Part shown: positions 23,293 through 31,336 of the stretch, one piece after another | Layout: the number at the start of each line of letters is the position of its first letter | Position numbering within the stretch: the stretch's first letter is position 1 | Assembly: GCA_030625685.1 (NCBI GenBank) | Contig: DAOUQJ010000014.1 | Location: 1 to 42,836, forward strand | Source: Oscillospiraceae bacterium | Lineage (GTDB): Bacteria; Bacillota; Clostridia; Oscillospirales; Oscillospiraceae | Reading direction: 5' to 3' | DNA length: 42,836 nucleotides | Program-made: the position numbers and the translations under genes | Notes under the pieces: generated by a model | Told to the model about the DNA's origin: nothing | What the model saw: only the letters and a program-made list of their open reading frames with translations | Database searches by the model: none

Positions 23293-23321
23293 TTGACAAA
23301 ATTTGAATCATTTGCTATCAT
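23293..23321 (+). promoter_or_regulatory. promoter of the betaine transporter operon
   Basis: TTGACA (23293-23298), 17-base spacer, TATCAT (23316-23321). A small hairpin, CTGAACCC-AAAA-GGGTGTTCAG, follows in the leader at 23346-23367. Confidence 0.75.
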
Positions 23322-23422
23322 AACAAGATATGTGAAAATTTAACGCTGAACCCAAAAGGGTGTTCAGTATGAAATTAGATATTGATATTTTGCGAAAAAA
23401 ATAAAAAGGATAGGGCTTGTGT

Positions 23423-24622
23423 ATGAGTAAATTGGTTGCCAAAAATTTATATAAAGTTTTTGGCTCACATCCTAAACGAGGGGTTAAATTAGTCCGAGAA
23501 GGCAAAACAAAAAAAGAGATTCTGAAAGAAACAGGCATGACTGTTGGCGTCAATGATGTCAGCTTTGAAGTGGAAGAAGGCGAAATTTTCGTCATCATGG
23601 GGCTTTCTGGCAGTGGTAAGTCTACGGTTATTCGCTGTCTAAACCGTCTGATTGAACCGACGGCAGGAGATATCATCATTGATGGAAAAAATCTCACCAA
23701 GATGACAAAGCAAGAACTAATCAAAGTGCGCCGCACATCCATGAGCATGGTGTTTCAAAACTTTGCACTACTCCCAAACCGTACGATTGTATCCAACACG
23801 GAATATGGATTAGAGATTCAAAATGTTCCACCTAAAGTGCGTCGAGAAAAGGCACTTGAAGCACTCAAGTTAGTAGGCTTGGAAGGATATGAAGAAAGCT
23901 ATCCAGATCAGCTGTCTGGTGGTATGAAACAGCGTGTGGGCCTCGCAAGAGCTTTGGCCAATGACCCAGAAATTCTGCTGATGGACGAAGCGTTCAGTGC
24001 GCTCGATCCACTTATCCGTACTGAAATGCAAGACGAGCTCATTGAACTTCAACAAAAGATGAAAAAGACCATCATCTTTATCACCCACGATTTGGACGAA
24101 GCACTCAAGCTTGGAGATCAAATCATGCTCATGAAAGATGGCGAAGTCATTCAAATCGGCAAACCAGAAGACATTTTGTCAAACCCAGCTGATGAGTACG
24201 TAGAGCGATTTGTACAAGGGGTCAATCGCAGTGATTTATTGACAGCGGCGGATATAATGGTCAAACCTTGGACAACCATTGGCATTCACAAAGGACCTAG
24301 ATTTGCCTTTGCAGAATGTAAGAAATATGGTTTAGAACATTTATTGGTGACGGGTGAAGGACGAACACTGACTGGCACCGTTTCCATCGATGCAATCAAA
24401 GAAGCGATTGAGGCAGGAGAAAGCACGCTTGAGAACATTCTAAAAACAGATGAAGTAAATCGAGTTGCTCCTGACACAAAAATCAAAGACATCATTGAAT
24501 TAACACTGCAATCTTCCGTCCCTGTGGCTGTTGTGAATGAAGATGAAAAACTGTTAGGAGTCATCATTAAAGGTAGTATCTTACGCGCACTGATGACAGG
24601 AAGGGGAGATGAAGATGCCTAG
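23423..24622 (+). CDS. proV: glycine betaine/proline ABC transporter, ATP-binding protein with CBS pair
   Basis: Energy-coupling subunit of an OpuA/ProU-type importer. ATG at 23423, with AAGGATAGGG upstream at a somewhat long distance. The ABC domain (residues about 5-275) has the ProV-type lead-in KNLYKVFGSHPKRG, Walker A GLSGSGKST, signature LSGGMKQRVGLARAL and Walker B ILLMDEAFSALDP. A C-terminal CBS pair (about 285-398) is the part that senses ionic strength in OpuA-type transporters. It overlaps the permease gene by a few bases, and the three-gene operon is in the standard order. The name opuAA is equally suitable. Confidence 0.94.
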   Translation: MSKLVAKNLYKVFGSHPKRGVKLVREGKTKKEILKETGMTVGVNDVSFEVEEGEIFVIMGLSGSGKSTVIRCLNRLIEPTAGDIIIDGKNLTKMTKQELIKVRRTSMSMVFQNFALLPNRTIVSNTEYGLEIQNVPPKVRREKALEALKLVGLEGYEESYPDQLSGGMKQRVGLARALANDPEILLMDEAFSALDPLIRTEMQDELIELQQKMKKTIIFITHDLDEALKLGDQIMLMKDGEVIQIGKPEDILSNPADEYVERFVQGVNRSDLLTAADIMVKPWTTIGIHKGPRFAFAECKKYGLEHLLVTGEGRTLTGTVSIDAIKEAIEAGESTLENILKTDEVNRVAPDTKIKDIIELTLQSSVPVAVVNEDEKLLGVIIKGSILRALMTGRGDEDA

Positions 24623-25436
24623 AATTCCGATTGGGGAAGCATTTGAAACACTGGTAGATTTTCTAAGAGTAGAATGGAAAGTGTTTTTCTCAGCTCTTCG
24701 CTCCATCATTGAGTCTGTTGTAGAGCTCGTTGAATTTTGTTTGGGATTTCCGCCGTATTGGGTGTTTGCGATTATCATTGCATTCATTGCGTATAAGCGC
24801 GTGGGCAAAGGAATTGCTATCTTTAGTGTCATAGGGATTTTCGTTATCGAAGCTATGGGCATGTGGGACGCAACCGTGTCAACCTTGTCGCTGATTGTTG
24901 CGGCAACAGCCATTGCACTTTTGCTCGGTCTTCCTACGGGGATACTCGCTGCCAAGTTTAAACCGGTTAGCTCGGTCTTGCGACCTATTTTGGACTTGAT
25001 GCAAACGATGCCTGCCTTTGTATACTTAATTCCTTCCGTTTTGTTCTTTCGAATCGGGGAAGTTCCGGCAGTCATTTCAACCATCATCTTCTCTATGCCA
25101 CCCGTCATTCGTTTGACAGAGCTTGGCATTCGTCAAGTTCCTGAAGAATTGACCGAAGCAGGGGAAGCGTATGGTTCACTTTGGCATCAAATGCTTTTCA
25201 AAATTCAGTTGCCACTTGCCATGCCAACCATTATGGCAGGCATCAACCAATGCATTATGCTTTCCCTTTCTATGGTGGTTATCGCTTCTATGATTGGTGC
25301 AGGCGGACTTGGCACAATTGTATTGACAGGCGTTTCAACATTGAAAGTTGGAATGAGTTTTGAAGGTGGATTGGCTGTTGTGGTTATTGCCATTATTTTG
25401 GATAGGTTAACTCAGGGGAGAGCCCCTAAAAAATAA
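24615..25436 (+). CDS. proW: glycine betaine/proline ABC transporter, permease
   Basis: Membrane subunit, about 273 residues. ATG 24615 is preferred because GGGGAG lies 6 bases upstream; ATG 24609 touches it. It overlaps the end of proV. About six membrane helices are visible. The EAA-type loop reads ELTEAGEAYGSLWHQMLFKIQLPLA, and the segments LDLMQTMPAFVYLIPSVLFF and GGLGTIVLTGVSTLKVG are characteristic of ProW/OpuAB. A separate lipoprotein receptor follows, so this is a three-component system and not the receptor-permease fusion of OpuA. Confidence 0.94.
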   Translation: MPRIPIGEAFETLVDFLRVEWKVFFSALRSIIESVVELVEFCLGFPPYWVFAIIIAFIAYKRVGKGIAIFSVIGIFVIEAMGMWDATVSTLSLIVAATAIALLLGLPTGILAAKFKPVSSVLRPILDLMQTMPAFVYLIPSVLFFRIGEVPAVISTIIFSMPPVIRLTELGIRQVPEELTEAGEAYGSLWHQMLFKIQLPLAMPTIMAGINQCIMLSLSMVVIASMIGAGGLGTIVLTGVSTLKVGMSFEGGLAVVVIAIILDRLTQGRAPKK

Positions 25437-25457
25437 AAATTATACTAGGAGGAAAAA

Positions 25458-26336
25458 ATGAAAAAGAATATTTTTGTATTGTTGGCATCTTTGATGGTGC
25501 TCGCACTCGCTTTAACTGGTTGTGGTGGCACAGATGCGCCAGCAGAAGGTGAAGCGACAGACAAAGACGTCATCAAACTTGGCTATGTTCAATGGGCATG
25601 TGCCAATGCAAACTCACACATGCTAGAAGCTGTGTTAGAAGAAAAGTTTGATGTAGATGTTGAGCTAGTAGCAATGGAAGCTGGCATTCTATGGTCAAGT
25701 GTTGCAACAGGCGACATTGACGCGATGGCTTGTGCATGGCTACCAGGCACACACAAAGCATATGCTGAAGAACTTATGAATGAAGTTGTTGACCTAGGCC
25801 CTATGTTTGAAGGCGCTAGAATTGGTCTTGTTGTTCCACAATACGTTGAAATTGATTCCATTGAAGAGTTGAATGCAAATGCAGATAAATTCAATGGCGA
25901 AATCGTTGGCATTGACGCAGGTGCTGGCGTTGTAGCAGCTGCTAATGCTGCGCTAACAGATTATAACATTACTGATATGCAACTGCTTACAAGCAGTGAC
26001 GCAGCAATGACTGCAAGCCTAAAAACAGCTTATGAAGAAGGCGAATGGATTGTTGTAACAGGTTGGACTCCACACTGGATGTTCGGCGCATTTGATTTGA
26101 AATTCCTTGACGATCCAAACGGCAACTTTGGTGGAAACGAAACCATCAATGTATTGACAAGACAAGGTTTTGCAGAAGATCACCCAGAAATCAATGCATT
26201 TTTGGACAATTACTCTTTGGACACAGCGCAATATGGTGCTTTGATTTCCATGCTAGAAGAGTATGACGATGATGCAGAAGGCGCACAAAATTGGGTTGCT
26301 GAAAACCGTGAATTGGTAGACAGCTGGTTCGAATAA
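25458..26336 (+). CDS. proX: glycine betaine/proline-binding lipoprotein
   Basis: Extracytoplasmic receptor of the transporter. AGGAGG precedes the ATG. A signal peptide of about 20 residues ends in the lipobox LTGC, so the protein is lipid-anchored to the membrane. The body is an OpuAC-type substrate-binding domain with the aromatic residues expected of a betaine cage: the Trp in GYVQWACANANSHM, the Trp of MACAWLPGTH, and the pair in VVTGWTPHWMFGAFDLKFL. 292 residues, normal. It comes last in the operon, 21 bases behind proW and before a strong terminator. Confidence 0.94.
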   Translation: MKKNIFVLLASLMVLALALTGCGGTDAPAEGEATDKDVIKLGYVQWACANANSHMLEAVLEEKFDVDVELVAMEAGILWSSVATGDIDAMACAWLPGTHKAYAEELMNEVVDLGPMFEGARIGLVVPQYVEIDSIEELNANADKFNGEIVGIDAGAGVVAAANAALTDYNITDMQLLTSSDAAMTASLKTAYEEGEWIVVTGWTPHWMFGAFDLKFLDDPNGNFGGNETINVLTRQGFAEDHPEINAFLDNYSLDTAQYGALISMLEEYDDDAEGAQNWVAENRELVDSWFE

Positions 26337-26391
26337 GCCCCATTTTTGAGCCGTATCGCTGACAAGATCGTGTTAGCATGATATCGTATTT

Positions 26392-26431
26392 AAAAAGCCA
26401 GTGAGAAGTTTTGCTTCTTCACTGGCTTTTC
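26392..26431 (+). terminator. terminator of the betaine transporter operon
   Basis: AAAAGCCAGTGA pairs with TCACTGGCTTTT, with an inner GAAG/CTTC pairing, followed by CTTTGTTTTTT. Confidence 0.9.
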
Positions 26432-26534
26432 TTTGTTTTTTTCAATCTCTACTGTGTGTGCACGCATTGTTCTTATGGTCACAGAAACACACGCTCAAAC
26501 ATTTTTAGAATATAATGATAGAAAAAGAAGGGAG

Positions 26535-27002
26535 ATGCATTCTGTCAAAATGTTTGGAAAAAAACAAAATCACAATGCGAAAAAACAAACCAACTTGCAT
26601 AAAGACCATGGAGCTGAACCGTTTGTCATCAATATTGAAAAGGCGACAAAAGATAATGATAATTTTCGCAAAGCTTTGTGGACGGGAGACCATTTGCAGC
26701 TGACTTTGATGAGTATTGAGGCAGGTGAGGATATCGGCTTAGAGAAACATCCGAACTTAGACCAGTTTATCAGAATTGAACAAGGGCAAGGAACTGTATG
26801 GATGGGAATGAGTAAGGATGATTTGAGATATGCAAAACATGTTGAGGATGATGATGCCATTTTCATTCCAGCAGGGTATTGGCACAATCTCAAAAACACA
26901 GGAAAAAAAACACTCAAACTATATTCCATCTATGCACCACCAGAGCACCCTAAGGGAACTGTTCACAAAACCAAAGCAGATGCAATGGAAGCAGAACATT
27001 AA
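26535..27002 (+). CDS. cupin-domain protein (mannose-6-phosphate isomerase-like fold)
   Basis: Single-cupin protein of about 155 residues. The start is uncertain: ATG 26535 lies directly behind GAAGGGAG, and ATG 26550 is 15 bases away. The cupin core has EKHPNLDQFIRIEQGQGTVWMG (motif 1, where the usual metal ligands appear as H, D/Q and E), DDAIFIPAGYWHNLKNTGKKTLKLYSIYAPPEHP (motif 2 with its His) and the closing HKTKADAMEAEH, a combination shared by a widespread cupin family without a proven reaction. The first 20 residues are basic (MFGKKQNHNAKKQ) and precede the family's usual start. A -10-like TATAAT lies at about 26511. Confidence 0.85.
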   Translation: MHSVKMFGKKQNHNAKKQTNLHKDHGAEPFVINIEKATKDNDNFRKALWTGDHLQLTLMSIEAGEDIGLEKHPNLDQFIRIEQGQGTVWMGMSKDDLRYAKHVEDDDAIFIPAGYWHNLKNTGKKTLKLYSIYAPPEHPKGTVHKTKADAMEAEH

Positions 27003-27050
27003 AAAAAACTCCTCCACCTTGGCTCATTGCCCAGGTGGAGGAGTTTTTTT
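27002..27050. terminator. bidirectional terminator between two convergent cupin genes
   Basis: Stem AACTCCTCCACCT / AGGTGGAGGAGTT flanked by an A-run on one side and a T-run on the other, so it works on either strand. Confidence 0.92.
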
Positions 27051-27111
27051 ATGGGAAGAGGAAACTGAAGAGATTTCAATAAGAAGTAACCCAACCCGAG
27101 TGTGGTTTCGT

Positions 27112-27426
27112 TTAGAGGGATGGTGCAGGCGCTTTGACCACAATGAGTTCTAACGGTTCTTCATGCAGGTTTTTTACATTCATTTTAGTGTCAACAGGAA
27201 TCTTCAAAAGAGACCCTGCCACATATTCATGGATGTCTTGCTCATTGAGCCCAATGGATAGGCGACCTCTTAGCACCGTCATATACACATTGGAGTTGGA
27301 AAGATGTTCAGGCAGACCTTGGTCTTTGTTGAATATCATATGAATGTAATGAACGTTTTCATCCAAAACAAGCTTCTCAATACAGTGCTGATTTCCTTGG
27401 GTTAAGTTAAATAGTTTTTCAATCAT
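27112..27426 (-). CDS. small cupin-like protein (104 aa)
   Basis: The start at 27426 (MIEKLFNLTQ) is fixed by AAAGGAG upstream; the longer frame has no ribosome binding site. The product is a minimal cupin barrel: VHYIHMIFNKDQGLPEHLSNSNVYMTVLRGRLSIGL (motif 1 with one His kept) and YVAGSLLKIPVDTKMNVKNLHEEPLELIVVKAP (motif 2). Several canonical metal ligands are replaced, for instance Asn where a second His is usual, so it may bind a ligand without catalysis. No neighbour explains its role. Confidence 0.8.
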   Translation of the reverse strand: MIEKLFNLTQGNQHCIEKLVLDENVHYIHMIFNKDQGLPEHLSNSNVYMTVLRGRLSIGLNEQDIHEYVAGSLLKIPVDTKMNVKNLHEEPLELIVVKAPAPSL

Positions 27427-27666
27427 AGTCGGCACTCCTTTAACTATATGATTTGTTGTTCTATTGATTTCTATGTATAGGATACAATATTCTGTAAGAT
27501 ATTTATGTTGTAAATAAAACAAAAGAGCGGTTTTTATCCTTGAATCAAGATAATCGAAATGACCAAATAGATGGTTTTGAAAGCGCCTTGAAAGTGATGC
27601 GCCTTTTTATTTTTATCAGTATATTTTTCGCATTAAGTTAAAAACTAGATAAAAAAGTGGTGGTGA

Positions 27667-28347
27667 ATGATGGACGTTCTTTCGCTCAGTATCGTGTGCA
27701 CGGTTTCGTATATATCGCTGGTTTTGATAGCAAAATGCATCGGACACAAGCAAATATCGCAACTGAGTTTTTTTGAGTATATTTCAGGCATTACAATTGG
27801 GTCAATGGCAGCAGAGATGGCAACAGAGTTAGAAGCGCCGTGGAAGCCTTTGGTGGCAATGGTGATTTACGGTGTCATTACCTGTTTGCTCAATGTTGTG
27901 ACAAACAAATTTCCAAGAACGCGGCAATATCTCCACGGCAAACCTGTGATCATCATGGATTGTGGCAAACTATATCGCAACAATATGAAGAAAGCAAAAT
28001 TGGATATCAGCGAATTTATGATTATGTGCAGAGAGCAAGGGTATTTTGATTTGGGCGCGATTGAGACCGCGCTATTTGAATACAATGGAAAGCTCTCCAT
28101 CTTACCAAAAAGCACGCGTCGTCCCACAACACCAGAGGATATGGAAGAGAACCCGCAGCAAGAGCTTTTGTTTACCGAGGTCATTATGGATGGGCGTATA
28201 CAAGAGGGCAACCTGAAAAAAATGGGTTTTGATAGAGAATGGCTCAAAACAGAGCTTTTAAAGTACGGTGTTCACTCGCCCAAAGATGTGTTTTTGGCGG
28301 TCTGTGATAGAAATGAAAATCTGCTGATATATGAAAACGAACCATAA
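27667..28347 (+). CDS. DUF421-family (YetF/YrbG-like) membrane protein
   Basis: 226 residues. Two ATGs in a row (27667 and 27670) follow GGTGGTGA. The N-terminal third has three membrane helices (about residues 5-25, 38-55 and 62-80), including QLSFFEYISGITIGSMAAEMA, the family's conserved segment. The rest is the cytoplasmic DUF421 domain with KPVIIMDCGKLYRNNMKKAKLD, ISEFMIMCREQGYFDLGAIETALFEYNGKLSIL and the final DVFLAVCDRNENLLIYEN. Function unknown; relatives are often stress- or sporulation-linked in Firmicutes. Monocistronic. Confidence 0.92.
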   Translation: MMDVLSLSIVCTVSYISLVLIAKCIGHKQISQLSFFEYISGITIGSMAAEMATELEAPWKPLVAMVIYGVITCLLNVVTNKFPRTRQYLHGKPVIIMDCGKLYRNNMKKAKLDISEFMIMCREQGYFDLGAIETALFEYNGKLSILPKSTRRPTTPEDMEENPQQELLFTEVIMDGRIQEGNLKKMGFDREWLKTELLKYGVHSPKDVFLAVCDRNENLLIYENEP

Positions 28348-28396
28348 GAGAGATTCTACGCTGTGTATATCATAAAAACTATCCTTCAAATAGTTA

Positions 28397-28449
28397 TTGA
28401 CATATGACCGAAATGGAGTATAATGAATGTTGAAAGCGACATATGTCAA
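28397..28449 (+). promoter_or_regulatory. promoter of the DUF5320-DUF134 unit with two GACATATG boxes
   Basis: TTGACA (28397-28402), 16-base spacer and TATAAT (28419-28424). Two related palindromic boxes lie 40 bases apart: GACATATGAC over the -35 (28399-28408) and the perfect palindrome GACATATGTC (28438-28447) in the leader. They are candidate sites for the DUF134 regulator encoded downstream. Confidence 0.7.
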
Positions 28450-28472
28450 AAACAAATGAGGAGGTGAAGGAC

Positions 28473-28775
28473 ATGCCAAGAAGAGATGGAACAGGACCGA
28501 TGGGTGATGGTGCAATGACAGGAAGACAAAGAGGCTTCTGTACTGGAGCTAACACCACTAAAAACGTTGCGGTGATTGGTATGGGCGTAGGTTTAGGTTT
28601 TGGTTTGCGTCGTGGATTTGATCGTGGATTTAAAGGGCGTTTGAATCGTGGGTTTGCAAGACAGTTTGATGTGAATGAGACGTCTACACAATCGCAAAAA
28701 GATTTGCTTTTGGCGCAAAAAGAATTGCTCAAAGAGCAAATGCAAACTATTGACAAGCAACTAGAAAATTTATAA
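28473..28775 (+). CDS. DUF5320-family protein
   Basis: The start at ATG 28473 follows GAGGAGGTGAAGGAC; an ATG at 28443 has no ribosome binding site. The N-terminus MPRRDGTGPMGDGAMTGRQRG is the signature of DUF5320 (and of the related small proteins found with NifB/NifX-type iron-sulfur genes). A Gly/Arg-rich middle (GLGFGLRRGFDRGFKGRLNRGF) is followed by a coiled-coil C-terminus (QKDLLLAQKELLKEQMQTIDKQLENL). Function unknown. A terminator-like hairpin and then the DUF134 regulator gene follow. Confidence 0.88.
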   Translation: MPRRDGTGPMGDGAMTGRQRGFCTGANTTKNVAVIGMGVGLGFGLRRGFDRGFKGRLNRGFARQFDVNETSTQSQKDLLLAQKELLKEQMQTIDKQLENL

Positions 28776-28783
28776 AATAGTTA

Positions 28784-28813
28784 AAATAACCTGAGGACGC
28801 TCAGGTTATTTTT
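28784..28813 (+). terminator. terminator-like hairpin between DUF5320 and DUF134 genes
   Basis: AAATAACCTGA pairs with TCAGGTTATTT across a 6-base loop and is followed by TTG. It ends 9 bases before the next AGGAGG, so read-through probably limits DUF134 expression. Confidence 0.75.
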
Positions 28814-28836
28814 GATAGTACAGGAGGTGGAGCGTT

Positions 28837-29190
28837 ATTCCTAGACCAAGAAAATGGCGAAAGGTCTGCAGTTTGCCAGAAAATAACCGCTTTGGTCCAC
28901 TGGATGCCCAGGTGGATATGAATCACATAGTCACGATGACGGTGGATGAATATGAAACAATCCGTCTCATTGATATAGAAGGACTAACACAGGAAGGCTG
29001 TGCAGCGCAAATGGATATCTCTCGCACCACTGTCCAGGGAATGTACAATGAGGCAAGAAACAAAGTGGCACAGTCTTTGGTGAATGGAAAAGTACTGCTG
29101 ATTGAAGGTGGCGAATATCAGATTTGCGATGAGCGCGGAAAAGGCTGTGGCGGTGGTCGTTGTCGCAGAAACAGGCATGGAAGAGACTGA
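28837..29190 (+). CDS. DUF134-family predicted DNA-binding protein, apparent ATT start
   Basis: Members of this family begin MPRPRKWRKVC..LPE. The frame here reads (I)PRPRKWRKVCSLPENNRFGPLD from an ATT at 28837, with AGGAGGTGG ideally spaced upstream. In-frame stops lie at 28813 and 28816, and no ATG, GTG, CTG or TTG occurs in frame before a TTG at 28873, which would remove the conserved first 12 residues. The middle holds a sigma-70 region-4-like HTH (LTQEGCAAQMDISRTTVQGMYNEAR). The C-terminus has C-rich CDERGKGCGGGRCRR, maybe a metal site. 117 residues. Probably an autoregulator of this short operon. Confidence 0.85.
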   Translation: MPRPRKWRKVCSLPENNRFGPLDAQVDMNHIVTMTVDEYETIRLIDIEGLTQEGCAAQMDISRTTVQGMYNEARNKVAQSLVNGKVLLIEGGEYQICDERGKGCGGGRCRRNRHGRD

Positions 29191-29241
29191 ATAGATAAAC
29201 CCATTGCGCAAACAGAGGGAAATTTCTAAGGTACATAAAAG

Positions 29242-29286
29242 AAAGCCTCTCCACCTCAGTTTTCAAACTGAAGTGGAGAGGCTTTG
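29242..29286 (+). terminator. terminator of the DUF134 gene
   Basis: AAAGCCTCTCCAC pairs with GTGGAGAGGCTTT, and CAGTTT with AAACTG inside, with only a small mismatch. Few Ts follow. Confidence 0.8.
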
Positions 29287-29404
29287 TCAGCGTAAACATC
29301 TCCTGTTTTACTTCATTGCAAACTTACGATACTATGGAACACATAAAGAGATATCCCATACTCTGGTTGCAATTTAGGGAGGGAAATTCCAAAACATTCT
29401 TCTA

Positions 29405-29848
29405 TCACAAGGGCGTATTATCTCTTACCAGCAACAGCGTTTTATCCTCATAAAACTCATTGCACCACTGGTGTTTGCTGAGCACTTTTTGAGGCACTCT
29501 CATGTCTTCCTCGACAGGATGAAATCCGAATTTCCCATAGAAATGACCCAAATGTGCAAAAGGGATGCAGTATACAGAAGGGGTGGGCGAGGACAATTCG
29601 ACGAGCTTAGATACAATTATGTCAGCGATGCCCTTATTTCTGTGGCTTTCTAATACAAATATTCCGCCCATTTCTAAGCTTTCGGCATCAATTTTCTGAA
29701 GTCTGCCAAGTCCAGCAAGTGTATCGCCCTCTTCAGCAATCAAAATGGTCTCATTCGAAAAATCAGATTCCTTAAACCCGATGCTTCGGTATATTTGATT
29801 GATCAAATCCATATCCGCTTCAAGCGCGATTCTCAGATTTATGCTCAT
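29405..29848 (-). CDS. GNAT-family N-acetyltransferase
   Basis: 147-residue acetyltransferase. GGGGGCTATATC precedes the ATG. The acetyl-CoA site is MGGIFVLESHRNKGIADIIVSKL at about residues 61-83. The C-terminal strand-helix FYGKFGFHPV is typical of GNAT enzymes of the amino-acid N-acetyltransferase type. Substrate unknown. The gene has a promoter about 220 bases upstream, so its leader is long. Confidence 0.85.
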   Translation of the reverse strand: MSINLRIALEADMDLINQIYRSIGFKESDFSNETILIAEEGDTLAGLGRLQKIDAESLEMGGIFVLESHRNKGIADIIVSKLVELSSPTPSVYCIPFAHLGHFYGKFGFHPVEEDMRVPQKVLSKHQWCNEFYEDKTLLLVRDNTPL

Positions 29849-30445
29849 GATATAGCCCCCATTGTTACGTTGAATAGACTGATGTCACTGGGATGTTTAT
29901 GTAAAAAATCAAACAGGGTAGTGCGTATATTTCAAGAAAGTTATTATCCTGCAAACGTGGAGAGAGCAGGTTGTTTTGCTTTGTGTGGCAGAAGCACACT
30001 CAACCTCTAAGCGTGAAAAGAGGAATGGAGAGCCTAGCGAGCTCTTTTCTGTGTTTCAGTGTCATTGAGCATTATAGCATACTTTTTGATTCAGGTAAAA
30101 AGAAGCAGAATCGCGTCTCAGTAAGATAGCACCTACTGTTTGCCATCGATTCAATTATCCAATGAGTAGCCGTTTACAAACATGTTAATCAGCAATCAAA
30201 ATTTAAGTTAACGAGTATTTAAGGTTGCTTTCATAAAAACTAAGATTTACAATAGGTAAGTCGCATCCGTTATTCACTTTCTCTTAGGTTAGTCTTAATA
30301 TGACAACGACATGCTGGGAGAAGCGAGCGATGCGAACGAAAAATAAGTAGTGACTAGAGTGGTTAAATATAAATTACAGAGCGCAAGGATTATACGATTT
30401 TCGTTAGGTCAACCATCCAAAAAGAGAGCGGAATAGGAGAGAAAC
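29849..30445. other. 600-bp intergenic region with a minus-strand promoter
   Basis: On the minus strand TTTACC (30099-30094) and the extended -10 TGCTATAAT (TATAAT at 30076-30071) are 17 bases apart and drive the acetyltransferase gene through a leader of about 215 bases. A nested hairpin (AAAAGAG...CTCTTTT enclosing GAGC...GCTC) lies at 30016-30053. The rest, 30100-30445, has no recognisable gene or repeat. Confidence 0.5.
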
Positions 30446-31012
30446 ATGATTCGTTGTAAATGGCCAAATTTAGAAAACAATGCAGAGTATATCGCATATC
30501 ATGACAATGAATGGGGTGTTGCCTCATATGATGACGCATATCTTTTTGAAATGATTCTGTTAGAATCCTTTCATGGTGGACTTTCGTGGCTCATCATTTT
30601 GAAAAAGAGAGAGGCTTTTCGAAAAGCGTTTGATAATTTCAATCCAAATATCATCAAGGATTATGATGACGAAAAAGTGATTTCACTTTTAGAAAATCGA
30701 GATATTGTGCGAAATCGTGCGAAGATACTAGCAAATATCGAAAATGCGAAGGCATTTTTAAGAGTGCAAGCAGAATTTGGCTCTTTCTCGAATTATATAT
30801 GGTCGTTTACAGAGGATAAAGTTCTCTATGGAGATTTTGATAAACTTCAGAGCACAAATGAGCTTTCGGATAAAGTATCAAAAGACATGAAGAAACGCGG
30901 GTTTAAATATATGGGCAGTGTAACGACGTATTCTTATCTTGAAGCGATAGGGGTCATGAATAATCACAGCAGAGAGTGCTTTAAAAGGCACGGAAATTAT
31001 GAAACCAATTGA
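30446..31012 (+). CDS. tag: DNA-3-methyladenine glycosylase I
   Basis: Base-excision repair enzyme that removes 3-methyladenine from DNA. AGGAGAG precedes the ATG. The 188-residue protein shows the Tag zinc ligands C4 (RCKW), H19 (YHDNEWG) and the C-terminal pair HSREC. Also present are the catalytic-region Glu and the segment LFEMILLESFHGGLSWLIILKKREAFRKAF. The family usually reads QAGLSW where this one has HGGLSW, a small variation near the substrate pocket. Normal length, single gene. An 18-base palindrome AAATTGCTTAAGCAATTT follows 12 bases after the stop. Confidence 0.93.
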   Translation: MIRCKWPNLENNAEYIAYHDNEWGVASYDDAYLFEMILLESFHGGLSWLIILKKREAFRKAFDNFNPNIIKDYDDEKVISLLENRDIVRNRAKILANIENAKAFLRVQAEFGSFSNYIWSFTEDKVLYGDFDKLQSTNELSDKVSKDMKKRGFKYMGSVTTYSYLEAIGVMNNHSRECFKRHGNYETN

Positions 31013-31170
31013 TGGTTTGTATCTAAATTGCTTAAGCAATTTCTGTTTAAACTGGCGTCGTACTTACTACAGATTATTACAAATTTTATGGAGATGCAGT
31101 GAGTTTCTGCGTTAATGAAATGAGAGCAGAGTTAGAAATTACTTAGTTATGTTAATGATATGAGCGAACA

Positions 31171-31208
31171 GAAAATCCCCTGAAATCAGATGATTTCAGG
31201 AGATTTTT
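31171..31208. terminator. terminator between tag and the convergent reductase gene
   Basis: AAATC-CCTGAAATCA pairs with TGATTTCAGG-GATTT around a 2-base centre, with TTTTTT following on the plus strand and a weaker T-tail on the minus strand. Confidence 0.85.
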
Positions 31209-31336
31209 TGATTTATAGAACTGAATGATAATAAAGGAACAATCTTTGGGTTTAGAGAGGAATGATACTCCAATCAAATATAGTGTGAACCTGACGGAAT
31301 ATTTTCTAAAGATTCTCTCAAAAGAGAACCAAAGCA

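Noticed and set aside
29795-30010. 71-codon plus-strand frame opposite the acetyltransferase start
   Set aside because: No ribosome binding site, no recognisable product, and half of it is antisense to a real gene.
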